NCBI RefSeq assembly: GCF_018873765.1
Contig: NC_057925.1
Span: forward strand, 43,927,010-43,991,009
Origin: Telopea speciosissima
Lineage: Eukaryota > Streptophyta > Magnoliopsida > Proteales > Proteaceae
DNA length: 64,000 bases
Direction: 5' to 3'
Within the stretch, counting starts at the first letter, position 1; each line of letters begins with the position of its first letter. Below the pieces are notes generated by a model. The model did no database searches and was not told the DNA's origin. It saw only the letters and a list, made by a program, of their open reading frames with translations. The translations under genes were made by a program, and so were the position numbers. Positions 35,401 through 49,436 of this stretch are shown in pieces.

Positions 35401-38400
35401 AATGGGCCTGGACGCAAGGCGATCAAGGCGACACTAGTTGTCAAGGCGTCTGGATGCCAAGGTGGTCACCTAGGCGACGCCTTGACAACTATGGTCTACA
35501 CCTATCTTGTGTGAGGCTGGTCGCAAGTTGTAACATTGGGCCTTTTTTTTTTTTTTTTTTTTTGCGTTCTTTGGTATGGTATAAGCATTTTTTGTTTGGA
35601 TGAATAAGTATAAGTATTTTAAGAAATGGTTGCATGTGGGATTCTAATTAGTTGATTATTTTGGACAAAGTTATCTCTTATTATTATCAGCTGTCTTGTG
35701 GTCTGGTCTTGACTCTAATGTTCATGTTTATCAACAACACAGGTGCTAAGAAAGAAGCCTACCGTCACGGTGCATGGTTGTGAAACCCTCAAGGGTTTAT
35801 CTGATATTTCTTTTACTTCCATTGACAAATCAAGGTCAGTAGGACCAGAACTAAATTGGTGTATCTATTCCAGACTTACATACCTGATCATTGGATGGAT
35901 TTGATATATCCTTTGTTTATCAGCAGTGGATTCCCCTTTATTGTGTTTCCACCTCTTGTAATTAATTGAGTCTTATGGAGGATGAAGGAAAACTTCTAAA
36001 ATTCTAATGGATGCTTAGGTCTAAGAACTCTTAAGCAGATATGCTATCCAAGTGAAGGATGTAATGGAGATCTATGTTAAATGGCTTAGAGAACGTTGCC
36101 GATATCTTTTTTGGTGACTATGGCACTATGCTCTTTTAGATTTCTGGGTTCTCTTGAACTCCATGGGTTTACCCCTCTAGTTCTTGTTTAAGTTCTCTCT
36201 TTCTTTTCTTTTAGTGTTACAAAAACATGCAGTCCATACAAGGACATAATCCATTGAAAAGTATCATTGTTGCTGTGTAGCACCCTTCCCTCCCAAAAGC
36301 TGTTGGAATCATTTAACACTTACATAAAAGAGAAATCTAAAAACAAAATCCAGGTGCTGCATAAATTTGTATGTGGGATGGCGAGCATCTTTGAATATTC
36401 TTCTATTTTCTCTCTGTAGTTCTCAAGAATTGTGAATGGTGTGATATTCTGTTAATGTGAGCTCAAGATCGAAAGGGAACCCAAGGTGGAGACATAAGCA
36501 CCTGCTGGGGCCTTTTGTGTCCACCAACTCCAGCCAAAGAAGCAATAGGAGCTCCAAATATCTATTGCAATGTCGAGGTAAAGAGAAATATGACAGGCCA
36601 TCCTATTAGGATCATTGTTCTCTAGACTAAAATGAGTCCATATGGCTGTCCTTTTAAAGCTTAGCAGGCATCTCATGAGGCCGTACTACCCTTTTGGATT
36701 CACCCATGAAATCAGGCTCTTAACACACAAAATCCTCCAAGTCTTGATTTATCTAATATCTAAACGTAAAATGTTTTCACAGCCCTGTATCGTTCATCTA
36801 TGCTACAAACCTACAACAACCTATTTGTCATTTTCTGGCTATGTCCATGTGTCGTACTAACAAGCATCTCACACCGGATGCTTCATATCATAGTTGTCAT
36901 GTCGCCATGGCGTCGCGTTGGGAGAGGGGCATATCGAGCTACGCCATGGTGGATGTCAATATATGTGATATGGCTTCTGGGGCCACATGGACGCCATACC
37001 ACGATATGTTGGCATATCGTCGATATTTGTACATATAAAAGTTAGATTAAAATTTTTTTTTAAACCATTTAATAGCTTAGATGCTTTGCTCCAAATCACA
37101 TACACTAAAGAAAGACTATTGCTATCAAGTCTAACAGTTAGCCTATCATTTGATTTTACTATTGCTTTCAATTATTTGATAGGTTAATCTATATTTTCAA
37201 TTTTCATACTTTCATATACACTAATGGATATTAGTTACACTTTCATGAATTAAACCATAGTGGCATAGTATATTAGTAGTAGTGTAGTACACTTTCATGT
37301 TGATTTTTGATGTTATAGGACATATATTATAGCATACTAAATGACATTAAAAATACAGAAAATAAAAATTAAACATGGTCGACATGCTCGCCATGGCACG
37401 CCATGGGGCGACTCGATATATCACGTGACACCCTTCCACCGACTTGATCGCTGCGCTGACAACTATGCTTCATATATATATAAATTTAAATAAAATACAG
37501 GGAGTACAAGTGTGGAGGGGGAAGTCTGTTGCAGAAAGAAAACAAGTTATGGCCAGAAGAATGAAGAAGAAACATAATTACAATCACCCGGCTAACTAGG
37601 TGATTGTCTAGAACAACATTATGATTACATACTTACAGATATTTCAGTGTTGAGCATTTGGGGTGCTACGTTGGACACCAACTGTTGTCCTTATTATGCT
37701 GCTGTCCGCTATTATTTCTAGTTTTTTATGCTTCTGTCCCAGCTGTCTGACATCAGTTTTTTTAATTTTCTAATGTAATGTTTTTTCTTCAAAATTTCAG
37801 AGATATTCCTTATTTTGCACACATCTCAATTCCAAAAGCAAGTCAGCTTATGTTTAACTAGAACCCTCAAAATGTTGTTACCCAAATGCGATACAGCTTT
37901 TATGGTTGGGTGTGGGTCTGGGAGATTGGAATTCTTGGCTATTGAGAAACACTTGTATACGACTAAGATTCGTTAAATATTCTATCATGTATATTGTTTT
38001 CTAATTTAAATATTTTTTATACACTATTCAAGAAAAGTTGACCTTAAAAATTGGCAGAGCCAGTCGTAGCCTACATGCATCATATAGATCCATGTCATAT
38101 GGTGTTGCTTTAAATTCATTGGGGATTGGAAGGGAATCTATATGGTATTTAGTGATAAATAGAATAAACAGGCAGTTTTACTATGCTGACTTTTAAAATC
38201 TCATATACTTTCTGCTAATCTTATCTGTTTTTTTCTGTCGAGCCTTTGATTGATTAGTGGAATTTCCACATTGTGCTTCTTATGGTAATTGTTCGGCTAA
38301 ATGATTTATCTTCATTTTAACCTTTCCTTCAGGTTGTTTGCGTCTGATGTTTATGGCATCATCAATGAATGGGACAGGAGAGCGAGTAATTTTCCATGTC

Positions 38401-41400
38401 TTGAGCTGGCCACCAATTCCCGTTGCACTATTAATAGCATCCAGTTAGATGTGGAAAATCGGGTTAGTTACATATTCACAATTTAAACTAAATTATAACA
38501 TGTGAAAGGGTGATGTAGCTATTGTGACTGTAAGATAGATGCCCTATGGATTTGCCACATCAAATTTTTTGCCCCACCATGTATTACAATTCCTCTTGTT
38601 TTGAGTTAGTATTGCTGATCTTAAGAGAGTCCTTACTGAAAATATGATTATTTTTTGAATTTGTGGTTCATCATGTTCCCCCCCCCCCCAAAAAAAAAAA
38701 AAAAGAAGAAGAAGTTGGTGTTCCATTTTATGCTTCTTTTTCATGCTGTTTGTTTTTACAAAAAGTAGCCTTTGTTTACACAAATCATAATGCTGGTTTA
38801 GCACATGAATATTATGACTAGGTCTTCTTCTATATGTTGCCATTATCTTAAGAGTGGTCTATGAGTTATTTGAAATTCCCTTGCTAGAAGGAAATATACA
38901 GGTGAAGCTCATCATTTTCAATTTTTGTAGGGTTCTTTTAAGTTCGTAGAATTTATAAGAATCTTCCTTCGTATTTTTAGGTCTGTTGTTTTCGAGCTTG
39001 TCAATTAACCTACTAATCTCATACTTTCCATATAGATTGTTTTTGGGGCAAGTAAACATGGCATCATCTATGTTTGGGATATTCGTGGAGGAAGAACATC
39101 TGTTGCTTTTCAAAGCCATAAAGAGGTAAAGGGCAGGGGCACCTTTCAGGTTCTGCTTATTTGATCTTTATTGCTTGATTCTAGCATGGTAAGATGGCAT
39201 GAACTGTGGTCTATGATAGCTTGAAATGGGAAACGGGTTTTATGAGGAAAATTTACTCTCGTCTCGCTTCTTAAAAGAAGTAATGAGCAGAGTCTCCTCA
39301 CTTCATAAGTAATTAACTAGGGCTCTTATGAGGGACGAAATAATCAGGCATCTTCCCCTTCTAGTGGCAGTGAAAACATGGTGTGACTTTCGGAAAGATT
39401 CATCTTTGACTCCCAAGTTATATCCAATTACTGGCCAAAGGATCAACACGTTGCTCTCTCTCTTGAATAATACAGCCTAGCTTCCAAAACCCTGATTTAT
39501 GTCGCTAACAAGTGACAGAAACTCAATAAGATAGTGGCAATTTTCTGTAATTTCTAGTAAGTCTAGGACCCTTTTGGAAAGGCAAACAAAAGCTGGGTAT
39601 GAACCGTAAATAAATTTGACTGGAAATGACGTTTTTGAAATTGCCGAAAAGTGTGAATGTAACAGAACAAACTCAAAATAAATTTTTGGAATATTCTGTA
39701 ATTTATGTGTAATTTGTAAACAAGTCACCTTCAACTTCACGACTGATTTAGAAATTAGCAGTAACCCAGCACTCAACTTCTCGACTGATTTAGAAATTAG
39801 CAGTAACCTAGCACTTGTATAGTTGTATGGTCTGCCACCTACCTGAAATTTTCAGGTTTTGAATCCTAACTTGCAACCCTCTTGAATCCAGCTAATGATA
39901 ACCCGAAAATGCTACTAAGGAATCAATATCAAAATACTGAAGTTGTGCATTGCGGAAGACAAGGGATCAGATCTGAAATTTGATTTGGAACTCTTGAGTT
40001 CAGGCAGCCTTCTGGCCTCCAACTTTGCAATCTGAGTTGCCTTAGGGTAGGAAAGTAAACACTCTAATCTCAGCCCAAAGCATGAAGGTTCAATTGAGTT
40101 CTAGAAAGTTTCCCTCAACCCTATGATAATGTGAGACATGGGGAAGGAAGGGGGGCAAAAAGCAATAGCGGAAGAGAATAAAGCAAAGGATAGTGGGAGC
40201 GATCAGACCTGAGGAGAAGATGGAAGTGTGTCCAAAATCCAAATCCAATAATTAATTATTTAATTCATTTTATTACGCATGATACTAATGGGTTATGGTT
40301 GTCCTTAGGGTTTCACTTCAAAGTGTTCACAACTAGGGACAGAATTGGGCATTTCATTCATACGGTTGTCACATTGTGTCTTATAGAATGATGATTCCAA
40401 GACGAGTGTGAGTGTATATACATGTGTATATTGGACAGGATCACATGGGAATCTTAAATGGTGTACTGTTGGATGTTTAAGCAATAAGATTCTCATACGT
40501 AGCTTTTGATTGGTCCCTGACCTAAGAGGTCCTTATTGTAGCACATAGGCATTATGGGTTTTCATGTACCAATGTTGATGTCTTTCGGATTATATATCGA
40601 TGTGTTGGATTTATGGTGTCAAACTAAGTACAAAAGAGAGGCTCAACACGGAATCCATTTCATGTAATGAAGAATATCAAAGAGTGTCTGTACATGATTG
40701 AACGAAATCTGGATCCAGTGGCATGATTTGTAAATAGTTTATAGATTTTAAAAAAAAAATTACATATTAGTATATATAATTAATTTCTAAATGTATTTGA
40801 AATATTTTTATTGGTCCAATCAATGGTATAGATTCTTTGTGCACGTTATTACAATGGTCTGGGTGGTGGCAATAATTTTTACCATGCCTTGAGGATTGTT
40901 ACGTGATATTGTTTAAGTGGAGGAACCTAAGTGATTAACTGTTGTATTGGGAAAAATAAGAGTTATTTTGATGTACATATTGGTAAATATCTTTAATTAG
41001 AAATAAAGACATTATCCAATATTATATCAGAGGTGGATATTCCAATTGGATACTACCTCTTCCCAATTAAGCAACCAAGGGACTCTTTTAGTAGTGTTAT
41101 CTCTAAATAAGAGTTATTGATTCAATATGACTCAATTGGATTAAGAGATAAATTAGACTGAGAGATCAAATTTTATTGGCAGAAGTTTTCATGCACGGTG
41201 TGCATGGCCTGCATGGAGGCCAGCTCTGCCCCATCTAGGACAGGCTTGATGGGAAGAATCTCCGGTGTACAAGTCCTGGCCCCAATTTTATTAGTTAACT
41301 CTTTTATTAGAGTTTGTTTGAAACATGTTTTTTCAGTGGTAGAATCCATTCCACCACCAAATTATACAGGGTAAATTACATGTCACCCATTGGTTTTCAA

Positions 41401-44400
41401 ACAAAACTCAGATCACCCCCTAGTTTTTGAAAAAACTCAAATCACCCCCTCTACAGTAACGGTGTTAGTCTGCTATTAGTTGTTGGTGTGAAAGGACTAC
41501 TTTACCCTTGTACAAAAACATTAGAATTAAATTTACAATACTACCCTTCCTTCATCTTCAACATTGGTCAAGGGTAGTTTAGGGATTTAAATTTATTTAA
41601 CTGGCTGACATCATCACTTAATAGCATAAAACTAACGATAGGGACTAATTTGTCATATTGGGGTCTAAACCAGGGGTGATTTGAGCTTTTTCAAAAACCA
41701 AGGGGTGATCTGAGTTTCATTTGAAAACCAGGGGGTGACGTGTAATCTACCCATTATAAATAATGAAGATAAAGCCCAAAAGTGAAGTGTGACTCACTCC
41801 TCTACCTCCTCTCTTCTCTCTCTCTCTCTAAAATCTTCTGTTGCCTTTTCTATCACCTGATTAGCCTTTATCAAGAGAAGTGAAGCTAGGGTTTTGAACC
41901 CAAGCAGTCAGGGAGCAAAAGGAGTAAGTGATTCATCGTTTGTGCAAGCATTGTCAAGTGGATTTGCTATAAGGAAGTCCATTTTCTGAGGTTGCGCTCC
42001 ATCTTTCGGAACAAAACAACGTAGGGATGAAAGAATCTGGCTTTGGAAGTCCATCTTCTGAGGTTGCACTCCATCCAGATATGATAGATGGTGGCCCCAA
42101 AGGCTAGCTTGCCCACGATAATACAATTGGGATTGCCGGAAAAGGACATATCCACTGAATTCTATTCTCAGCATATGGCATGATCTTTCTCCTTTGAGGC
42201 CAAAATTTGGCTAGGAGGCCTTCCCAAATTGAGGAGAAGAGGCAAGCAAAGAAGAGGTAGTCGACATCTTCATAGGAGTTCCAGCATAGGCAGCAAAAGG
42301 GAGAAGCTGAAATCTGCTTCTGGATGAGGAAGGACTGTGTTGGCAATGAGTGGGAGTGTTACACCCCAAACCACCCCCTCGGAGGAATGGGTAGGTGACC
42401 CGAATTGCACATCTGCAATCCGCCAAATCCCACGGATCTAGAAGCAGTGCTTACATTCATGAACCAACATCCACATCTTAACCACAAGTAAGATCAGAGT
42501 AATGCAGGACATCTACAATTTATCAAAAATAAACGGAAGCATAGTGATACGGGAAATGGTGATAATATATACATACTAACTGTGTTTGTACATTTCTCCA
42601 GCATACACACAACCCACATCAAAAGAAAAACATAAGCTGATGAAAACAGTACTACATACATGATATATATTTACAGGGTTAGAACACCCAACCCCAAAAG
42701 AAAGAAAGAAAAGAAAGCGACTACAACCGTTCCACGGTCAAAACAGGAAACCTCCTAACAAAACAAAAAGGAGTTCCCCACAGAAAACATCAGAAGCACT
42801 CCTCAACGGTCTTCATCCATGACCACCGAGAAAGTACGCAGAATCGGTATGACCTCCGTCGGGGTCCACACCAACATCATCATACACACCAAAACTCTCC
42901 TCCTCGTAATAGCCCGTCATGCCACAACGGCATCCACCCGCAGGATCATCTAAGAGGAAAACAACATATACAAGAGTGTGAGCCCCACCGAGCTCGTGAG
43001 CAAATAACAATCATCATACCTGCATATGCAACCACAATCCACAGTTCACATGCTCTACATGATATGCAAATCCAGATTTTATTATTAGCCACCTAGCAAT
43101 ACAACTAAGTCAGGTCTGTGCTACCACAATCCCAATGCATGTATCCCTGGTGTAGGCTTGGTTACCTCTTCCCGCGATACACTCATGGGGTTGTCGGGAA
43201 AACCAGCCGGCTCCAGCATCTCCCTCACCTAGGTCAGCCCGACCAGCCTTCAGTGATTACCTCGGAAACAACCGTTTCTTCCCTTATGCACCATTTAGGT
43301 GATCTTTTAGCTATGCCCCTTCCGGGGTTCCGATATATGCACCTTCCGGTGTTTTGATATGTGCCCCTTTCGGGGTTCCGATCCTATTCACTCCCTGATA
43401 ATTGTTTCCCAGGCATCCAACACCTTAACCCCTACTGGCAAGGGTTCGTAGCACGGGTGATGAAACTCTAGCCCCATGTCTATATGGCATAGTATGAGTC
43501 CAGCGGTGTCAACCTTACCCCATAAGACAGGCTACCACAAGCCCCATCTCCAAGCCGAGTACGGCATCTAGTCTAACAATCACAATCATCATATAGAATT
43601 CACAGTGTTGATCATCAGACAATCATTATGCAGTGATTTGAGTAACTTGAATTAGAAATAAGTAACACAGCATTCATAATTCAATTATTAATAGCCGACA
43701 ATAGATCATAATTACATTTGCACATATGATAGTATTATTCACTCACCGGTACTTGGCTCCAGGTACTCAGTCACAAACTCAGTTCCAGCTGTTGTCTGAT
43801 TGTTGTCCTCGAGCATGGGATCAAGTCCTAGATACCAAAATCAAATAGTGTTTCATTTAGTTATTGGTCCTACACTGGTGACCTAGGGTTACCCTAACTT
43901 ACTGGGTTGACCCAGGGTTTAGTTAGTCTCATTTGGAAACACCGGGCCTTGGACTGGATCTTGGGTCATGTCTCGGTGCACGGGCCAGGGTCTAGGGCAC
44001 AAGGGCAATTTGGTCACTTTCAGTGCTAGACCAACCATTACGTCAGATTTGTTCTCAGTATAACCCATGACATGATGCACTGCTGTCCAGCTCAAGACAG
44101 TGCAGCACAAGCACTCACAGTAGTGCATAGACAGCTGCAGGGCCCACTTAGGGTTCCAAGCATTTTTCACATAAGGACAGATGTGGGGGAAAGGTCATTT
44201 ATGTCATTTCCCACATCCCACAATGTCCAAGGATCGAGGCTATCCAAAAATTACAGATCTGCCCCTATTCTAGAAAATATTCCATCACTGGGCGATGGCT
44301 CTGGGCCTTGCTGCATCGCCCAGTGCATGCAATCGACAGCAGGGCTGAGTTTCCAAGGCTGGGCATTGCAGGGCCAAGACTCCAGTGGATCCTCTGCATG

Positions 44401-47400
44401 TTGGGATGGTCCAGTAGGTCTTGTGATGGTCTATCTCATGGTCCAAGTGGTTTCATCATCAGGGTCCCAGTTAGGCTGGATATGGCTGTCCAGAATACCC
44501 TGATGAATCGTGCATAGGGTTTTCCAGATCTGAGATTCAAGAATCCAGCCACATGCAAGGCTGGGATTGGGTGCAAAACAAAGTTCCAGGGCTGTACCTG
44601 TCTAGGGTTAGGTCTGTGCAGCCCTAGCTTGCAGTCTAGGCTTCAAATCATAGAGCAACAGGGGCCAGGGCAGTGCATGCATGCTCAGCCAGATTTCGGC
44701 CAAGGCAGCAGCATAACAGCCCAATGAAAAATGATAAGAATCACAGATCTCCCATGCTCCATGCATGCATTGCAGATCTGGACCCAGACTGGGCAAACCC
44801 AAGCTGTTCTGGGCTGCCCAGGGTTGGAAAATACTGCATGCAAAGGGAGAGGATATAGAACAGCAGGTTTTTATGGGGTTTTATACCTGAAAGATGGATG
44901 AGGGAGGCTCCGTTGCAAGCTGGAATAGGCTGCAGCTGGTCCTCCACCCTTCTTCCTTCTTCCCTCTTCTTCTCCTTCTCTTTCTCTCCTTCGAATTCAG
45001 CAGAGAACAAGAGCTCTAAATGAGCTCAGGTCATGCCTATTTATAGGCCCAAGACCACTAAGGTCTGTTTGGTAACAGTCCCTTCTTTTAAAAATTGTTT
45101 TTTAGAACTGATTCTGTCTAGTTTAGGGCTCTCTGGTGGGGTCCACACTGAACCAGGGATATGAGGTGGTCCCTCAAGGTCCCCTCTATCATTGGAGAGT
45201 GTTCATGGTCCAGTGGGGTGGTCCCCATTATTTTAATAATTTAAAAATACCCAAAAACAGCCACTGGGTCTTGCACTGGGCTTTGCTGCATCGCCCAGTG
45301 CATGTCCCAGTGATTCCAGCAGGCTGAAACCAAAGGGGAAAATGCACAGGGGTTTGACCCTAAGGCAGGGCACTGTCCCCACATGTTTCCTAGAGGTTGT
45401 TTCACAATTTTTCATAGGTGGGTCCCATCATTATAGGGAGGAGAGAGAATACATGGGGTTCTAGCCATACATCAGGTTGTGGGCTGTGCAGGAGCAGGGG
45501 TCCACAGTCCATCTTCTCACAGGTATGTGGGATGACCCATACATGGTCTCTCCATCAATCCAAACTATTGGAGTGATGCACCATAGTGTTCCTTGTTGTA
45601 GAGGCAGGGATTCCTGCACTACAATCAGATTCCAGCCAATTAGGGGTCAGGGTTTGACAGGAAGGGCCCACCAAACAGTGAAGTTGTGGCGGGAATGTGA
45701 TTCTTGAGCCAAACAATTTTAACCAAGCGATCACAAGGCCTCAAGCATGGATTAGATCCCAAGCAGAATGGGAGAACTGACTAGAGGAGGAAGCTGTCCA
45801 GACAAAAACGTTACCACTCACTCTAGGCCTTCTAATGGTGGCAGGAAGAGCATCCCAGACTGCTGGGGGGGGGGGAGGCGAAGGGGACCAGCCGTTGATA
45901 CGAAGAATATCCGAGACCATGGTGAGCCTGAGGATTTTTTTGCTTAATTTATTTAAGGTTGAAGTTGAAACAGTATGCGAACTGACATAGGTTTGTGTGG
46001 ATTCAAACAACAGGCTCTCCATATATATGTCACATATCACCAAAAAAAAAGCTTTGATCCTTGCTTGATCACATTTTTATATACTTGGAATACTCTGAAA
46101 CATCAATGGGACTTCTCTACTAGTTCTCTATAGATAAGAACCTTACAGATGATTAAAATTCTGTGACAAAACCAAGGAGAAAGCAAACCATAATCTCTGT
46201 AGATGTTGATGAACACATTTATGTGTGAAATCTTAGGGCATAAAACATATATTTTACCACATTGGACAGAGTTACTCGATGCTTTCTTGTGCTTTTCAGG
46301 TTTTAGGTGAATTCTTGTGAAATGGAGGAGATGATGCTAAGGAAATGTTTTTAAGCTTTTTAGAGGTGTTAATAGTATGGATGCATAGCCCATCGAGTCA
46401 GCTTTGCAATGGTTCAAACGGCACTTGATTTCGAGTTGAAACGAAGAAGTTACAGCCGTTTTCGTAACGACGCGCAAAAATGGTTTGTAGGGGTTTATTT
46501 ATAATTATTGATAGTTGGCCAGGGACAAATTGAAGCGAAAGTTTGGATTCTAGGGGCCTTAACGTAATTATTAGAAGTTACTTTACTGTACCCAAAAGAT
46601 TCCATTTGGAGGGCTCTGGACAGTCCAACTTCAACTTGAGATATCTTGGGCTCCCCAACTCCAAATTGGACGAAATTTGGGTCTATTTTGGGTGATTTTT
46701 CGCAAGGAACACAATGGTGAGGCCTATATAAGCACCCCCTGCTCCACGTTTTCTGAAGGATAGAATGGGTATTTTATTTATTCTTGAAGGAATCCTAGTG
46801 ATCACCCTTTCTCTCTCTCCTCCAACTTCTCAAGGGCATTTCTGGAATTTCACTTGGGAAAGATTTATTTTGAAAGATAATTTCTCATCTATGGAAGGTT
46901 GAAAAGTCAAAGATGCTCTGATCTTATTGCTTGGAGAAGATATTTACAAAGAAAAGGAAGCACAAGTTAGAATTAGGAACTTACTTTTCTAGAAATAGAA
47001 AGTCTATGTAACTAATATTCTATTCTCTCCCTCTTTCTATTTTTTCTTTTTTTCTTGGGATTCATGGCATTGTAAAAGAGGAAGGAGAAGAGAATATTCT
47101 CTTTCTTAGGGAATATTTCTCCTACACTTCCCTCCTCTCTTTTCCTCTCTTCCCCCTATAAATACCCCCTTCCCCTCTTGCTTGTAACAAATTAGTTTTT
47201 TTAGTTCAGTTTTTTTGTTAGTTTCTAGTTCAATTTTAATTCATTCACTTAGTGAAATTTTCTCTTCTTCTCCTATTTTTGGCTTTAGTTCTTAGTTTGA
47301 TTTCATAAGATTAGTTCTTTCAAGTTCTTAATTTTGCTTTCATATGATTAGTTAATGGTTGTAATAGGTTTAGTTTATGTTTTAATGTCTTCAATATGGT

Positions 47401-49402
47401 TGTAATAGTTTTAGTTTTAAGCTCCCTAGTCTAAGCTCCTATGTTGATGACAAGACTTGGAGATTTAGAAGAGGAGGCCATGGTAAGTTCATGCAAGTAT
47501 TCATTCAAGCTTCTTCAATTAATCCGGTTCAAACACATCTAGGTTCGCATTCTCTAAACTCTCAATCTCATTCTTTCTTCCTTCTTCTTCTCCCTCTATT
47601 TCTTTTATTTGTTTTATGTGGTTACTTTGTTTATGTGGTTATTTTGTTTATGTGGATGTGGATGTGTGGCTGCATTTTTATTACTTCCAACTTGGTAGTA
47701 TAGGATTTTATTTTTAATTACTCCCAATTTGCATTAGTTTGATAGGTTAGATGTTCATGTGTTAGGATGCCAACTTAATCTCGTAGATGCGTAATTTGTT
47801 AGATGCTTGTGAGTTAGGATCCGTTAGTTTAATTACCATTAATTTAGTAATTTAAGTAATTTGGTTCACTTTGCATTACTTTTAAGATTAGTTAAATAGA
47901 GTGGCGTATATCTCCTCGTGTTCGACCCGTAGCTACGATTGACCCGTACGCTTGCGGTTTTATTTTAACTCAAACAGATGCTAGAGTAGTCAGCAACACC
48001 ACCTTTAGCGCGCAATACAAGCACATTAGCCATCAACACAGCAGTGGGGAAAAACCTTTCTGTCAAATAAATCCAGATAATAGTGACAAAATAAGCGGTA
48101 GAGAATATCAATTGCAAGCCAAAATATCATACCAGCAACCACAACATCATAAGCCTTTCTCAAGGAAGGAAAATAGTAATTTTCACAAAGAAGACAGATA
48201 AAAATATAGCATAGGTCGTTGCAAACTGTTGGTAAAAGTTTAGTGTAGGTTACTGCACGCCACTGATAAAAATGCAGTATAGGCTATTGCGGACCACTGA
48301 TAAAAGTGCAGTATTGGTTACTGCGAACCACATAACACAACATAAGGTTGCTGCAAACCACAAGTAGCAGCATAAGGTTGTTGGACGCCACAAGTAGCAG
48401 CATAAAGTTGTTGAATACCACAAGTATAAGTGTATAACGGTAACCATCTTCATAAGAAAATATTGTTGCTGCAGACACGAACAAATAGCATGAACAAGCA
48501 AATAATAATAATGTTCAGCTGATGACTGGATAACAATAACTCCAATATGTCGAGGGCCTTGAGGCTTGGTGAGAGGGAGAGAACCAAAATACCGATGACA
48601 ACGATCAAATGAAGATCCTAACACCACCGGTAATGACGAAGATCACGACATCAGGTGATGATAACTCAAATGGATAATAACTAGGGTATGCCAATCTTCA
48701 GTAAGTAGGGCATCTAATTCTTTTCTTGACTCTGCAAACCTCTCCCTGTCAAAGGCATCCACCAAGTACACCACAACACCAACCTTAGCATAATAATCCT
48801 TCCGGACTCTGCGGGCGATCTAATGCCCGCCCAAATTTAAGGCCTTCAACTTGATTTTGAGGGTGCTCATAGCCTCGTTGTGCTAGTGACGGCAAGAGAA
48901 GATCTTGTTTCAACTTTCAACAGGGAGCTCAAATGTTGCATTTTCTCCAGTAATGCTTGAAAACAACCAGAAGAATGATAGCCGCTATGCTGAAACAACC
49001 AGAGAAAGAGCAGCACAGCAAGGTATGACATAAACAGAAGAAACCCTAATAGACAGACTCTAAGTAGGAATCCTACTAAGATTACAACTACAACTATAGT
49101 TACGAACTAATAAGGAAACTAGAACATAAACACATAAGGAGACTGAACCATAAACATATCACGACTTGGACACTTTCCCTATCATGATCAATAACAATGA
49201 ACCCAATAGCCAATAAAGTCCCCTTCATGTTATGCATTTAACAATTTCAAAAACATGATTTATTTTCCTGAATAATTTGAAGTTATTTATTAAAACATTC
49301 TTGTTATGGCTTGCTAAACACCGATCAAGTTGTAATAAATATGATTACTTTATTTTCATAAATCGTCTCATAAATCAATAAACAAGATCTTGATCCCCCC
49401 CC

Positions 49403-49436
<34 letters not shown>

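Noticed and set aside
42813..45010. Several 60-140 codon frames in the 42.4-45.7 kb LTR
   Set aside because: They overlap on both strands without domains and fall inside a non-coding LTR-like element.
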